DNA of 64,000 bases from Membranipora membranacea (GCA_914767715.1 OU612066.1:6453001-6517000), one strand, 5' to 3'; positions 45,018 to 57,344 are shown, counted from the stretch's first letter. Numbers and translations: made by a program. The notes: generated from the letters alone by a model not told the origin.

Positions 45018-46568
45018 CTTCAAAACATAACAAAACAAAGTGTTATATTGCTTATATCATGGCTAGGTAACAATATTGGCAAGGAACTCTGAACACAGTA
45101 CTTTGCAAACATTGGATATTTTTGGCCTTTTAACTATTAAGGCCGTCTCATTATATATTACTTTTATATATGGACATAAAATACCAATTATACCCAGCCG
45201 CCTAACTTCTACTGATTGTGCATTGGCAGGTGAGAACAACCAACAAAAGGGAGATTTAACCCTCTGCTGTTGACTATAATAGTCAGCAATAGTAGCAATT
45301 GAGATTGGGAGCCTTGGTCAGCTTTCAACATTTTGAAAAAATTAGTCTCTGCTGTGTACTTTTTGTTTGTCTTCGTGCCATAACAATCATAATATCTCAA
45401 AAGTCGTGATTTCTTGAAAATCGTGATCTACTGTGATTTGTGAACAGGTTGTGTTAGAATAAGCGATGTCTAAATTTTAGCCTTCCATTCCAAATGGTAG
45501 AATTGATAAGAGATTAGAAGTGAAGCCAGTTTTTGGGCTATTTCTGACACTGATATAAGCTGGTTTTGCCCGTTGAAAAGATTTAAATATAATGGTCTCA
45601 CGCGATGGGCGAGTGCCCCAGAAACCTAGGGATTGAATGTTACTTGCTTGAGGGGCCTCTCTGCCTCTTTTTTCCTACTTTCCCTCCTCCTTTCCATCAT
45701 ACTAGTTATATAGGTAACTACTCTCGCAAGATGATGAAGCGCACTGATGATGTCATTTTCGCTGCTTTACCATGTTATATAAAACATTAAGGAAAGGGGG
45801 AGCAACTCCTAGAAAATGTCATTGACCGTTGCCATGTTTCTCATCTTGCCACAGAAACAGGGAGTTAACTATCTTAGGACACAATAGAGAGGGAGAGAAA
45901 GGTAGGAAAAGGTCAAGAACCTGAAATAGTTCAGATCAATGAGCTGTTTGCTTAGGCATCATCATGCACCAATTTCGTAGTACTCACACCAATGACCTTT
46001 TAAAGTTCATTGCTCACACTGGTTGTCAAAACGTCTGTTAAGCTATAAGTGCCCAAGGTAAATGTGAGGGTTGTAGGACTTAATTGAGTGGGTGAGTGGT
46101 AGATGAATGATATGAATTACGGAATATTCAGGACCCTATAAAATAAATATGATCTCAGATCTTTTCGGTTTCATAAGCCATTATGTGATGATAATAATAA
46201 ATTTTCCTCGTTCAAACTCAGTGAATGAGCTATGCTTATTGTAGCATGAAAAGTAAATCAGAATCATAATTTCTGTTGTTGCTTCAGATAGGATTAGATA
46301 GGAAATGAGACCCAGTGTCAGACAAGCATTGCCATATTATCTATTGTAACGAATTCCCCATTACATATCAAATTCCATTACAATTTGAATCACTTCAGTC
46401 ATCAATCCAAAGCCATCTCTCTTACATAATTACTTCAGCTGACTCTTCAGCTGCAGCATTACTTTCTGAATTTTTTTCTACACCTATTCAATGTTGAAAA
46501 TGCATAAACCGAATCTTCAACTCAGATGAATTACCTTTGATGAACTGAAGTAAAAAAAGAATCATTAC

Positions 46569-46850
46569 CTGAGTATAAGTGGCTAAATGCTTCCGAAATC
46601 TTGTTGTGGTTATGCTCTCAGGAGACTGGATCGATGGGAGATATCTACACAACTCTCGCAGCGTGTCCGCAGTCCTTCTTCTGCTGGCCACTGTTCCATG
46701 CACACCAAATACATACGGGTTATCTTTGTGCATGAACATGGGTCTAGCTTCTTTCAATTTCTCAAGGCCCCTCTTTGCATCTTCTGGCACAAGTATCGGT
46801 ACTATTCGACGGTGCTTTCCTATGGTATGAATCTTTGATAATAAATTAAT
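46569..46850 (-). CDS. Tyrosine-recombinase-like core exon (box II), copy B
   Basis: Acceptor (tttacag) and donor (CAG|gtaatg) bound 282 bases, all open. The peptide reads 'IHTIGKHRRIVPILVPEDA', 'DNPYVFGVHGT', 'LRELCRYLPS' and 'ITTTRFRKHLATYTQ'. It aligns with copy A throughout and ends at the same codon. The Arg of the 'LRHTFAT'-type box is kept; the box His position is Thr, as in copy A. The catalytic Tyr exon (box III) was not securely found downstream. Confidence 0.65.
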
Positions 46851-47902
46851 CTGTAAAAAAAATCAGAGTATATTCATTTTCTGACATTGGGTTTGAATAC
46901 TGAACAGGCAACTTTTGGGAAATAAGTGAATCACAAGATTTGACAGTTACGGACCTAAAAATATATGCTTAGGCACCAAAGTCATCACCGAGTTGTGCAT
47001 GCATAGAGATAGTTCACAGGATAGGAATTTGTCTAGCAAAGTGATGATTAAAATGATTATTGAATTTCGCCCCTAGATTAAAGTCCAAGTACTTGGTAAG
47101 TCTATCGACTACAGGATGTAGCCCTACGGCCAGAAGGGCAGAATCAGAATTTCTCAAAATTGCAACCCTCCCCAAAATTGGTAGATATAAAGCTCCCCAA
47201 TAGTCAGCTTCACTACTCTATGTAGCCCTATGGTTAGAAGGTGCGACAAGGTTGGGGAGTTGATAGTTGTCTGTCTCCTTTCTGGTAACCGTAACTACAG
47301 CTTTGCAACCTCTCTGGGTGTTTGATAGTGGAGCGCCACAAAATCCCAAACGTAGGCAACGGCCTCTTGACTACTCACAGAGCAGTATCAGTTATCCGCC
47401 ATTGATTTACGATCAGTGAGCTCCGCCCCCATCCGAAAAGGTGATTGATACAAATCAAACAATTTTTCATATCAATGGATCAATGAGAATCGAGTAAACA
47501 AAGCCATATTTTGTGTATCCTTAGTGAATTACCAATCTAAGTCTAAATGTAGCCTTGTCATGTAACACTACACCTTTTAGCCCACCCATCTTGACCATCA
47601 AATTCTGTTGGATCAACAGGTAGACCAGACCATCTTCCTTCGCTGCAGCTATGCCCTGGTTGAATAAACTTTCTTAGGTGAAGTAGAGGGTTAATTTAGT
47701 GTCCTCATTCAGCAAATCAATGGCGAGAGCATTGGGAAGCTGTATTGCAAATATATCTCAGATGTACACTTGCGATGCAGATTGGGAGACGCAAACCTGT
47801 CTGCCAACAAGATTTGCAGGACAGAAAATTATCGTTTGCAAAATCAATCTAACAGTGCTAGCAATGACTTATATTAGTCATCGGCTAGGGCTAGGGCCTT
47901 AC

Positions 47903-48138
47903 CTGTGAATCAGTCTCTGTTCCACGTTTGTAATGCTAAAGTCATAGTCAGCTACATTTACTCCTTTGGACAGTTCATCAACGTTCAGCGCTGCCATCTC
48001 CCCACCACGTCTAGCATTAAATAATGCCAGTCTACAGAGCACTATATCTCTGAGATGTCGGTATTTTTATCTCATTCATCTCACTCTTCTCACCATCAAC
48101 TGCTTGATCTATCTCTGAGCTGAGATGTTTCCTCAGGA
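47903..48138 (-). pseudogene. Tyrosine-recombinase-like core exon (box I), copy B, damaged
   Basis: It reads 'VLRKHLSSEID' then, after a frameshift near 48062, 'YRHLRDIVLCRLALFNARRG' and 'GEMAALNVDELSKGV', ending at a donor (CACAG|gtaagg). The box I Arg is present in 'ARRGGE'. Against copy A (tgtag|ATCCTC), copy B reads tgtgg|GTCCTG at the exon start, so the acceptor AG seems lost. Frameshift and lost acceptor together make this copy unlikely to work. Confidence 0.6.
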
Positions 48139-48611
48139 CCCACATGCGACAAAACACAGAGGGTTGAAATCAAACTGAGTATAATTAGAATGTAGCATAC
48201 CACAGGTACATGCAAGTAAGTATTTATCTAGGCTAGTATTGGGGTCCAACCTTGATGGTTCGGAGTTGTTGCTTTAAACATCAACCATAATCTTACCAGA
48301 ACGCTGAATTCTGGCTAGCAATCTTCCTATCTATATACCCAGAAATTTCCGGATGACAGCTCTACGTTGTTTTATAAATTAACAGTTACACTTGAGAAAG
48401 AACTACGGGACATTGCATTTTATCTCAGCAATAGGAGCACTTAAAAAATTATAATTAATTATTTAGGCCAACATTTATTCAGCGATACATTTATGCCTAT
48501 TGGGTGTTATCCCTCTATGGGGATGAAGCTAGGACATTGAAGTTACAGGCTGCATGTTTGCATGTGAAGAGCATGTTTGCTCTCACTGTAAATTGCGCCT
48601 TTTACACCTAC

Positions 48612-49583
48612 CTGGAGATCCTGAGCCAAGGGCCTCGCGTCTATCCTGAGTGTATGTTTCTATTTAAGTTTCGTCCGCGCTGCTGCAGCTACTCTTTCTT
48701 CCCATTCTAATGCCATCAGCTTGAGAAACTTTTCGACTTCAGTCTCCCTTTATGTATCCCAATGCTCAATGGCCCGTACCAGAGCATCATTAGCGCTCTT
48801 CTTCAATGAGTAGCCAATCTTCAGAGTAAGCGAGGGGATAGTTTTTTGCATATTATTGTCCTTTATTTGACACAGAGATGTTGTGCTTTCGACTACTGAT
48901 TGAAACTGTTCCACACATATCAGTTCATCATATTTGAGTCTTTCAAGAAGCGGACCTCGGTAAGGAGTCTGGAAAGCTCCCTCATCTTTGTCGATACGTA
49001 TTTTCTGTTTTGGTCTCAGTGCCCTTAGTCATCAGTTTAGAGTACAGCTTCTTTCCATACTCCGTTATGAGACTGTCGTTTATTGCGACATGCATTATCT
49101 CGTCATCTTTCATAAGTGATGTCACGGATCTTAGTGTTTCGTCAATATTTGGTGAAAGCAAGGCAAAGTTGAACTCTTTTACGTATCTTGTTGGGTCGTC
49201 CTCTGCACAACTTTTGAAGTGAGTTGTGATTACGCTTTTCCTATAGTAGCCCAAACACTTGGGGCAGCAGCGGAATTTGTGTGGCGTGAGATTTTTGGAA
49301 GTGGATTGTCTCTGAACAAGAAATTGTCCATGTCCTTTTCTCATAACTTTCACATTGTTTAGAAACGCGCCTCTCTTCCTTAAATCACTAATGGCAGCCT
49401 TTCTTTCCGCAGAGCCTTGTTTTGTGAGAGTTGTCATCCTCACCACTGCTGGCTCCGACACGTCGATGAGTATATGTTCTGCAAATTTACACACATGTTT
49501 CTCGCAAAACGGGCAGGCATAGTTTTTGTCGTATATGTGCATACTTCGGTAGCGCTGTGACTTCTTGAGTACCACAGTTTCTG
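48612..49583 (-). pseudogene. Zinc-finger/N-terminal core exon of copy B, damaged
   Basis: Acceptor (cttacag) at 49584, donor (CAG|gtaggt) at 48611; 972 bases against 981 in copy A. It encodes 'HIYDKNYACPFCEKHVCKFA' (finger 1), 'RCCPKCLGYYRKSVITTHFK' (finger 2, C-x2-C...H...C), 'YVSTKMRELSRLL', 'LKIGYSLKKSANDALVRAIE' and 'RPLAQDLQ'. Lesions: a frameshift near 48999, an in-frame stop at 'NMMN', a TAA near 48754 and a TAG near 48664. The first 200 codons are still open. The domain order is as in copy A. Confidence 0.7.
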
Positions 49584-50089
49584 CTGTAAGCCAGGATGTA
49601 TAAATGGATTTCAAACTTAAGAACATAACAACCAGAATCATGTGCAAAGCTATGCCAGCTCTGCATTACATGAAGACACATAAATTTGTAAATCCAACCG
49701 CCATGCGACCTCGGCAACAAACATGAGGTTATGATGAAGTTTTGTAAACCTAAGATTATTTCCTTGACAGTCAAAACTCATTGTTACTACAGAGCTATAC
49801 CAGATAGCAGATACCATAGATGAACATAAAACACCTTGCGAAATTAGAGTTTTCTCCACATGTTAAGAGTTACGTAACAAGTTGTCTGCCTAACCTGGTT
49901 TGACCATGCCCCACGTTACTGAGTAACGTAGAAACATGTTTCCCAATCCAATGGGGAGTTGTCAAACTCATAACAGAGACTCGTAACTCCTTTTTTGCAA
50001 GGTGTCTATTAACGACCATTTTATCCTGGTAAAACCGATGTTACATACCAAACTAATGCATGGCTGACACAGCTTCAGCTAATACATAC

Positions 50090-50224
50090 CAGGAGTATGA
50101 GGGTGCCTTCCACTTTTAGATGAAGTAGCTGTAGATGTGTGTGATGATAAGCTTTCTCTAGTCACATCTTCCGCATCAGATGACTCGGATGACTCTGACG
50201 ATTCGGATGTCAGATTCTCATAAT
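50090..50224 (-). CDS. Acidic Ser-rich exon upstream of copy B zinc-finger exon
   Basis: Acceptor (atag) and donor (CCTG|gtatgt) bound 135 bases encoding 'NLTSESSESSESSDAEDVTR'. It joins in phase (G|CA) to the zinc-finger exon at 49583, making a disordered acidic lead-in. Confidence 0.55.
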
Positions 50225-50568
50225 CTATCAAAATGAAAACATTTTAAGGTGCTTTTTAATTAAAGTGGCACATAATTAGTGCGTCTAAACCAGCATGGTC
50301 TTTTAAAAGTCAATGTCAAATAATGCTTCCATAGATTAAGAGGAAATTGATCAAAAAGAAGAATGATATGCCCAATTTTATTTATTATTGTGCTATTGTC
50401 GTGAGTTGATATTCTTCAACTTGTTAGGCATAGAAACAGGTAGGCTCCAGATATTTTGTTGACAGACCAGCTCAAATGGTTGTGATAGTTGTGATCACTG
50501 TCTAAGCAGGCAAACAAGGCAATTCAAATGCTTTATCTGGAGGCTGTCGCAACCACTTGTCAACCTAC

Positions 50569-50839
50569 CAATATCAGGGCCTGTATCACTGCCTTCACAA
50601 CCCTCATCCTCCTCAAATAATTCTTCTGTCTGAAAATATTAACAATAATGATAATGCTACACCGAAGCCCAAATTTTAACATCCTTATCCCTGCCACAAG
50701 CTAAAATAAGATATATACTGCACTATCACTTTCGTAACCGTTTCCTTAAAAATATAGAAAGAAATAAGCTCACCTTTACTAGAATATCCATGATCCATTG
50801 GCACAACCGGAGATCCAGGGCGGATAACAGAATCAACGC
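50569..50839 (-). CDS. Two short linker exons of copy B
   Basis: Exon 50839-50774 encodes about 'GVDSVIRPGSPVVPMDHGYS' with donor gtgagc; exon 50629-50569 is acidic, 'TEELFEEDEGCEGSDTGPDI' with donor gtaggt. Both have clean GT/AG borders. They look like disordered linker exons of the long N-terminal part of copy B. Confidence 0.4.
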
Positions 50840-51229
50840 CTTAAAAATTGAGTGAGTAGACTTCACTTTAAGTATCTATCTATTGTCACGATGTTTTTTG
50901 TTTTGTGTGACATAATCTGCCAATTTCAGTACAAGGTTACAAGTTAGATCACTGGAAATTAGAACTGCCTGTTATAGCTCATAATTTTACTAGAAATATC
51001 TTACATGTTTTTTGTTGTGGGAATGTCCCGATCGAGGGTAGGACAGTACTCTCTACAAAACACAACATGCTTCTAAGGATTGTGATTGTGATTATCATGA
51101 ATGAAGATCAAAACTTTTCCAACCTACACGATTCTAAAGAATTGTGGAGTGTCCATAGAGTTTTCTTGTTAGAACTCCCTATGGTTGTATACGAACAATG
51201 TTGCAAACTCACCATTGTTACTCTGAGTA

Positions 51230-52240
51230 GGACGGAGCTCATCAGGCCATAATTCGGCTGTAACGATGTCAGAATGTATTAGTTTGATAATGCTGAAAGT
51301 TTAATGGATCTGATCCAAGAAAGAAATGCAGTTTATGCTTCATCTGCTTGTATGGATGATGACCTGTAATAATTATCACGTTGGCAACGTCTGAAAAGTT
51401 TGAGTGTCATTACTATAATTGTCTAGCCATGACCATTGAGAATGAAAAAGATGGTTGTCAAGTTGCCACAATAATCACAGAACCTGATGTGATATAAGTT
51501 GCCAAAATCTGCAGAAAACAAGATAATATCAGCCAACTCTGTGCTTTCAGATACAAATGAATGTCCATCATGATTTAACAGAGAAGGATACAATTTAATC
51601 ACATAACACCCAATATGTGGGGTCTAACCAGAGAATTTGAATTCGTATTCAAAGTTTCTGGCCATTTGATCAACATACCTCTGTGTGGCTGTACCATTGT
51701 CTCTATACCAGGCAGGGGCTTGTGGGAGTTAACTCCTGGAATAAAATTTTACATCCAGTAATCAATTAATATTCGGTGATTGGTAATCACAGGTTATTTT
51801 ATGCATTATACTACATCTTAACTTTCGACACCACGGACCGATATGTAGACAATGACAAATGACTGCATACAATTGCCAATGTACAGGCATTAATAAAATA
51901 TGACATAATTTAGTATGTTTCATTTTGCTTCAAAAACAGTTGTTTCTGACAATGGTCACTTTCAAGCAAATGACAGACAAAAAAAAACTTCTGGAGGTGT
52001 ATTGTTTCCTGACCCTGCGGCACTGATAAAAATTGCATATCTGAATACAAGGAGCCTACATTAATGTACTTTGTATCCATCATAGTCTTAGGAGATTATA
52101 TTATTTACCAACTAACCACTGAATGTTTCTTACCGAAGTCAAGGAGGTTTAGACTACAATTTCTGCTTAAGGGTAGGGAGATACTTGGTAGGTCACACTC
52201 CGATTTCTTTTCATCCACACTGGTGTTCATAGTAGAGACT
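51230..52240 (-). CDS. Three further linker exons, probably copy B
   Basis: About 52238-52133: 'STMNTSVDEKKSECDLPSIS' with donor gtaaga. About 51738-51680: 'GVNSHKPLPGIETMVQPHR' with donor gtatgt. About 51275-51232: 'AELWPDELRPTQSNN' with donor gtgagt. Each has an AG just upstream. Assignment to copy B rests on strand and spacing only. Confidence 0.35.
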
Positions 52241-52825
52241 AGAAAATAGGAAGCAAACATAAAAGATGTATTGGCAATACTTACATTCATTTAACCTGGA
52301 GAATGCTGACTATGGCATTTGACCGAGAGTGTGGGCTACATTGTATTCTGTTGATCATACAGCAACAGTCACTACTGCAATAGCATCGTCGCTCTCTGGA
52401 TGGACTTTTGGTCATAGCTCAAATAATAATAGTCAGATGATCGCCAAACTTCTCGCATCATACCAATGAAGGTCTTGCTAATCGTCATGGGAAATCTCAA
52501 GGATTGAGGCCCACAACAATAAAAAAATGTCATGACCGCTTGCGAGACAACACCACTTTGTAAGAGGCGTTTCCCTAGCTGGGATTAACCAGTATCAGAA
52601 ATAGGTGATAGAGAGAGCTACTTGAAATTCTAATAAGCCAGTAACAAGCCTAGGCCTTTTAAAACATATAGGTGAAAGGTTATCACACCCAACAACTTGC
52701 ATCTAACCAAGAATTAATCTAATAAAGGGGACTGTAAGAAAATCAGGACCTAAGGCTAACTACAAGACAAAATTAATCTCAAATAGATATTTAAATACAT
52801 GTAAGTGTGAATAGGAGTTACTTAC

Positions 52826-53188
52826 AGTTGTTCATTGATTCAGATGGTTGTTGGGTGACTTGGTGGATGTAGAACCAGCCCAGCTTCTTATGTGTCATCT
52901 CTAGCAAAGTTGTGTCTATGCTTAGCTGGCTGTCGTGCAACACTTGAGGTAGCATCAGGCTGACGCCTGAACTTTCTCCAGTGACATCTAGGATATCTCT
53001 GTATGACAATGTATTCTGTATATTATCTCCAATCTTAATGCCGAGTGCAGATACGTGGTACGGACTAAGATAAATGGTAAGAACACGCCGGGGTTTATCT
53101 AGCAGTTCTGCAATAGAGTGGAACCTTTTGCATGTTAATGAAACTGCCCTGTATGTCAGCGTATCATGCATCTCATTCGGCCAGCCAG
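52826..53188 (-). CDS. Unrecognised 121-codon exon, N-terminal region of copy B
   Basis: Acceptor (tttgtag) and donor (AACT|gtaagt). Fully open: 'LTYRAVSLTCKRFHSIAELL', 'ALGIKIGDNIQNTLSYRDIL', 'DVTGESSGVSLMLPQVL', 'EMTHKKLGWFYIHQ'. It shares an 'LG...NI(x)n-RDI-x3-G-x-SS' pattern with the exon at 54144-54417, so the two may be diverged copies of one domain. No known domain recognised. Confidence 0.45.
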
Positions 53189-53756
53189 CTACAAATAAAT
53201 TAATGACAATAATTAAATACTCAGCATCATGGGGTCAGAGCACAAAGAGAAGATATTCCATAAAATGTATGTTTATCTAACTGCAATGAAGGATAACCAT
53301 AACACTGATATCAAGTTGCCAAGGCCAATCACCACAACAATTATGATTTCTTGAAATAAATTTGCTTTTATTAAAACCGCTCAACATCCCAGGAGTTAGA
53401 CCTCTATTTGATCTCGAGCCTCTCCTATACAAAAAAAAAACCAAACATTTATGTTCACTTCATGCTTCAAAAAGCTGCTACCCTCTTTAGCCATGTACAT
53501 GTACATAAGTATCATGACCTAAGGCTAACTACAAGAAAGAAAATCTCAAGAAGATGTTAAAATACAAGTTACAATACCAAGTTCAACACAACATTTACTT
53601 AATAGATTTTTCGAGCGCAGTCTAAGCCATGCAAGAGTCGAGCAATAACGCCTGTATCTCATCCAAGAAGGTTCTTGTTGCTAACAATCTGTGAAGTGTC
53701 ATACTATCGAGTTTGCAAGTACATAAGATGACAAGACTACATTGTGTCTATACCTC

Positions 53757-53838
53757 TCTGAGAATTATCATCAGAATCTAGCCTGCTGTCATCTATAGAT
53801 AGGGAGTCGAAGGAAACTGGTTCGACAGAGCTCTCATC
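53757..53838 (-). CDS. Acidic linker exon
   Basis: Acceptor (catcattag) and donor (gtatag). It encodes 'DDESSVEPVSFDSLSIDDSR' and a Ser/Asp-rich end. Strand and spacing fit copy B. Confidence 0.4.
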
Positions 53839-54143
53839 GTCTAATGATGGCAAAGATATAGGATGAATTGAATTTCTTGTCCAAGCTAAAATAAAAACAA
53901 ATGAATCCATACCAACTCTCCAAAGAGAAAGAAGCGTGATAGAGAGAGAACGAATGACAATCTTTCATACCTTGCAGAGATCCATTCCTTAGCATCATTA
54001 TATTCAAGCATTCACAACCAATGGGTGGCTGCAATTGCTATCAACTTGAAAGTTCATTGGAGGGCACACAATCACAGAGCTATTCCAACTAGTTCAGCTT
54101 CGATCTTTCAAAATCTTTCCAAGGGCTCATGTTTATGCTTTAC

Positions 54144-54417
54144 TAGGGATGCAAAGTTTGCAGAAAGAAAGATAAGAATTTCCAACGGGTGGAACGCCAT
54201 CAGCCAAGTCCGCTATCAATATGTAAATGGCACGATGCCCTCCGTATCCATCGAAAACGGGTTCCAGTACCAGCACTACCCTTTCAACTTTCCCGACGAT
54301 AATACTTTTCACATTGTAGGTGAGGCTGCTAGGTTGTCCAGAAGCTTCTATGATATCTCTGGCGCGAATATTTGATTGTAAGGCAATATTTGATAGGCCA
54401 AGAACTTCCCAAACATC
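54144..54417 (-). CDS. Unrecognised exon with RDIIEASGQPSS motif
   Basis: Acceptor (caccag) and a donor-like CTA|gtaaag. Open: 'DVWEVLGLSNIALQSNIRAR', 'DIIEASGQPSSLTYNVKSII', 'VGKVERVVLVLEPVFDGYGG'. It is similar in layout to the exon at 52826-53188. The donor is weak. Confidence 0.35.
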
Positions 54418-55625
54418 CTGGTGAAGGTGAAGCACAGGTTCTGGTCAAATCATCAAAAGAGTGGCTATGTCTCGCCACAAGCTACATGAAGATGCAATGC
54501 TTTTGTATGTTACTAGTCTGCCAGGGTAGACCGCAAACTTGAAAATGTACATCCAAACCTCCGATGGAAGTGAGTACTCTACAAAGACACACAGCTATCC
54601 ATGAAGTTTCAAAAGAGAAATCTTGGCCTTGATCACAAATATAACAAGATAGCGAAAATTATTACAAATAGTATAATAACAACGAGCTTTGACTTTTTTA
54701 CCCTGCACACCTAGTCAAGATTAATTTTAATTACCATCTATGTTTTGGTCAGCAAGATCAATAAACCGATACTTCTCAAAATTCTCACAAACTTCAGACA
54801 ATTCTTGTGAGCTCGAAAGAAACCTTCAGCGTTGAGCACTGGAAAATAACTCCCCGTTATTTTGAACATACTCGGTTACCAGCGTGTTTCTGAACAGAAT
54901 CTGTCCTATCCCTTCCACCCAAACAAATTATTTGCAGCCTATTTTTTTCCACCTGATCCATCTACGCAACTTCTAGAGATGAGTCTCTTAAAGCAGCCAA
55001 TGATAGAAAAAAACCTGCATGCTTTCACAAAACTCAAACTATAACAGGTTGACACCACTGTTTTTGCAAACAACCTTTCATTTAATCGTTCCTTCCATCA
55101 CATCGCCACAATTCTGCTTCGGAACAACTAAACTCTATGCAAAATTGAGTGGTGTGACCTCCACTAGGTCAGTCGGTGTTATTACAAACTTCAATGGATT
55201 ACCTTCTGCATATATAGATGTATATACATACCATCGTGCAACTGTGATGTCTCAACTGGCGGAGAGTCGGATTGGTGGACGTCGGAAAGACCATGTTCAT
55301 GAGTTTCACTCAAAGTGCCTGAGAATTAAGAGCAAGTGCTGTGAATAGATATGCAGCATCCTGAGATTTGATATGCTGGTCAACATCAGCTCCAATGTAA
55401 CACCTGCTAGTATGCCTTGTGGCAAATTTCTAAGTCCAAATGGATGGGAAAGAAATTTGCGTGATACATGAAAAACAACATCGTAATGAACCTGAAACTG
55501 TTATGTAATGCAACTAAATGCATGGTCAAGTTTTTTGTTTAGAAAGCGCAGTTGAACTGTCCTTTAAATCTTTTCATTCCATGTTTCAGAGCTGACATAA
55601 GCTACGAAAATAAGAATGTGGAGAT

Positions 55626-56043
55626 AGGTTCACCTTTTAATTTTCATGGAAACTCCCCAAAATTTGCAGGGGATGAGTTTTTTCTGAAGCCACCGACATA
55701 CACCACAGTTAGTGGGATTAAAAACACTTATGGATCATCGAGTATGCAAATATTCATACCATTAAGCTGTGAGAGCTCAAGAAGGAGATGGAACGTTACA
55801 TGATACAAAAATCAATGGCGCAGTTACTTTAAACCTGTTTTGGAGGCACCCCAAAACTCAGCGTATTTATCTCACAATTACCAACCCGCTATTGATTAAA
55901 CTCAATTTATAAAAAAATGGGGAGTTTCACTTTCATGTATGGGAGTTTTGTTGAATAAGTTATTTTACTCAAATAGCTAACTAGGTTCAACTTTTAATTT
56001 TCATGAAAACTCCCCAAAGCTTGACGGATTTTTTACTGAAGCC
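55626..56043. repeat. Pair of ~63-bp direct repeats
   Basis: AGGTTCACCTTTTAATTTTC... at 55626-55691 recurs as 55983-56043 in the same sense, about 357 bp apart, sharing the AACTCCCCAAA core and the TTTTTTCTGAAGCC-like end. The AACTCCCCAAAA word also occurs near 62510. Confidence 0.6.
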
Positions 56044-56636
56044 GAGCCAATAACAGAATATAGAATATAAGGTCTTACAATAATAGAACTCATCTATAGC
56101 AAACACGACAAACACAAACAATTGGGGTGAGTTATATCTACACAGTCGACTAACAACAGTATTGTAATTTTAAACTCACGTAGGAAATGTTAATTTGGGT
56201 ACCTTTTGTATTGCCGCTGTCCCTGTAGAGATCTGTTATTGTTATAACGTACGGGCTATTGCTCTCTACAAAAAATCAAACTGAGTTAAGCGGCAGTTAG
56301 GAAAATATCCTGTTGATTACTGAGCACTCCAAATAGTCAGCAAAATCAGAAAAATCAAACAAGTATAAGAAGCATGTAACAAGCCTGGTATTACTCACTG
56401 GTTGGTTCGACATATGGCTGCCAAAATAAAATATATCGTTAAGATCAGAGAACATAGGTAAACAACTATCGTTACAGACTTAAGCGTTTGCAATCTAGTA
56501 GTAGAGAGCATTAGAGCCTAGCATCTTTTATTTTAGCTGATTATTTGTTGCGGTGGCAGCATTCGTCAGTATCTGATCTAATAAAAATATGTATTTCTCC
56601 TCATGCATAACAAAACATATCTCAACTTTCTCTTAC

Positions 56637-57025
56637 CTCTACTTGTCTGTATTTAAGCTTCATTACTTCGTTATCGAAATACCTAACAGCCACTGTCCTC
56701 TTCTTCTTCTCGATTACAGTCCCTGGGTAGAAAAGGTTGACCCCGGCCACAGCACCCACACTAGATCCCCAATGGCATATTCCTATAAATTTGTTTGATC
56801 ATTTCACGAAACCTTTGTAGTCTTCAAGCAGTGAAGCCTATCGCACTGTTAGTTAGCTGAGACTATGTGTCACATAAACTGCTTGAGACAAGAAAAAATT
56901 TCACATAGTGCATGCGAAGGAGCGAATAAAATAAAAACTGGTATTACACAAATTGCACGTAATTTGTTGCACTTACGCATGGTATGGCGGACTTCCTCTT
57001 CCGCCTGGTCAGCATCTCTCTGTTC
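56637..57025 (-). pseudogene. Tudor-like exon plus basic exon, start region of copy B gene
   Basis: Exon 57025-56977 encodes 'REMLTRRKRKSAIPC', basic. It joins in phase 0 to exon 56782-56637, which opens 'EYAIGDLVWVLWPG', then after a one-base frameshift reads 'FYPGTVIEKKKRTVAVRYFD'. 'GDLVWxxWPG...YPGTVI' is the form of a Tudor/PWWP-like strand pair, which binds modified histone tails in other proteins. Donor gtaaga. The frameshift may be real damage or a sequencing error. Confidence 0.5.
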
Positions 57026-57344
57026 CTACCAACAAAGGCCAAAAGATTAACCTCCCATTTATGGATAAAAATTTTCTTCAAACAAACAAAGGATCCTACT
57101 GGAAAAACTGTAATGCATATACTTAACTGGTGCGGTAAGAATCTGCTCAGACGTAGTCTACAACTGAGCCCTGTCTGTGGACTAATGACTGGGGAGCTCA
57201 TATCATGCCTGAATTTATAGCAGTGTCATTTTTGACCTCTTGAACTAGCTATTGGACCAACCAAATTTAAGCTTGTTGCCACAGGCCTTTTTCCATTGGT
57301 AATTTCTTTAATCAATGATATGAAACATTTATATGATGTGCATC

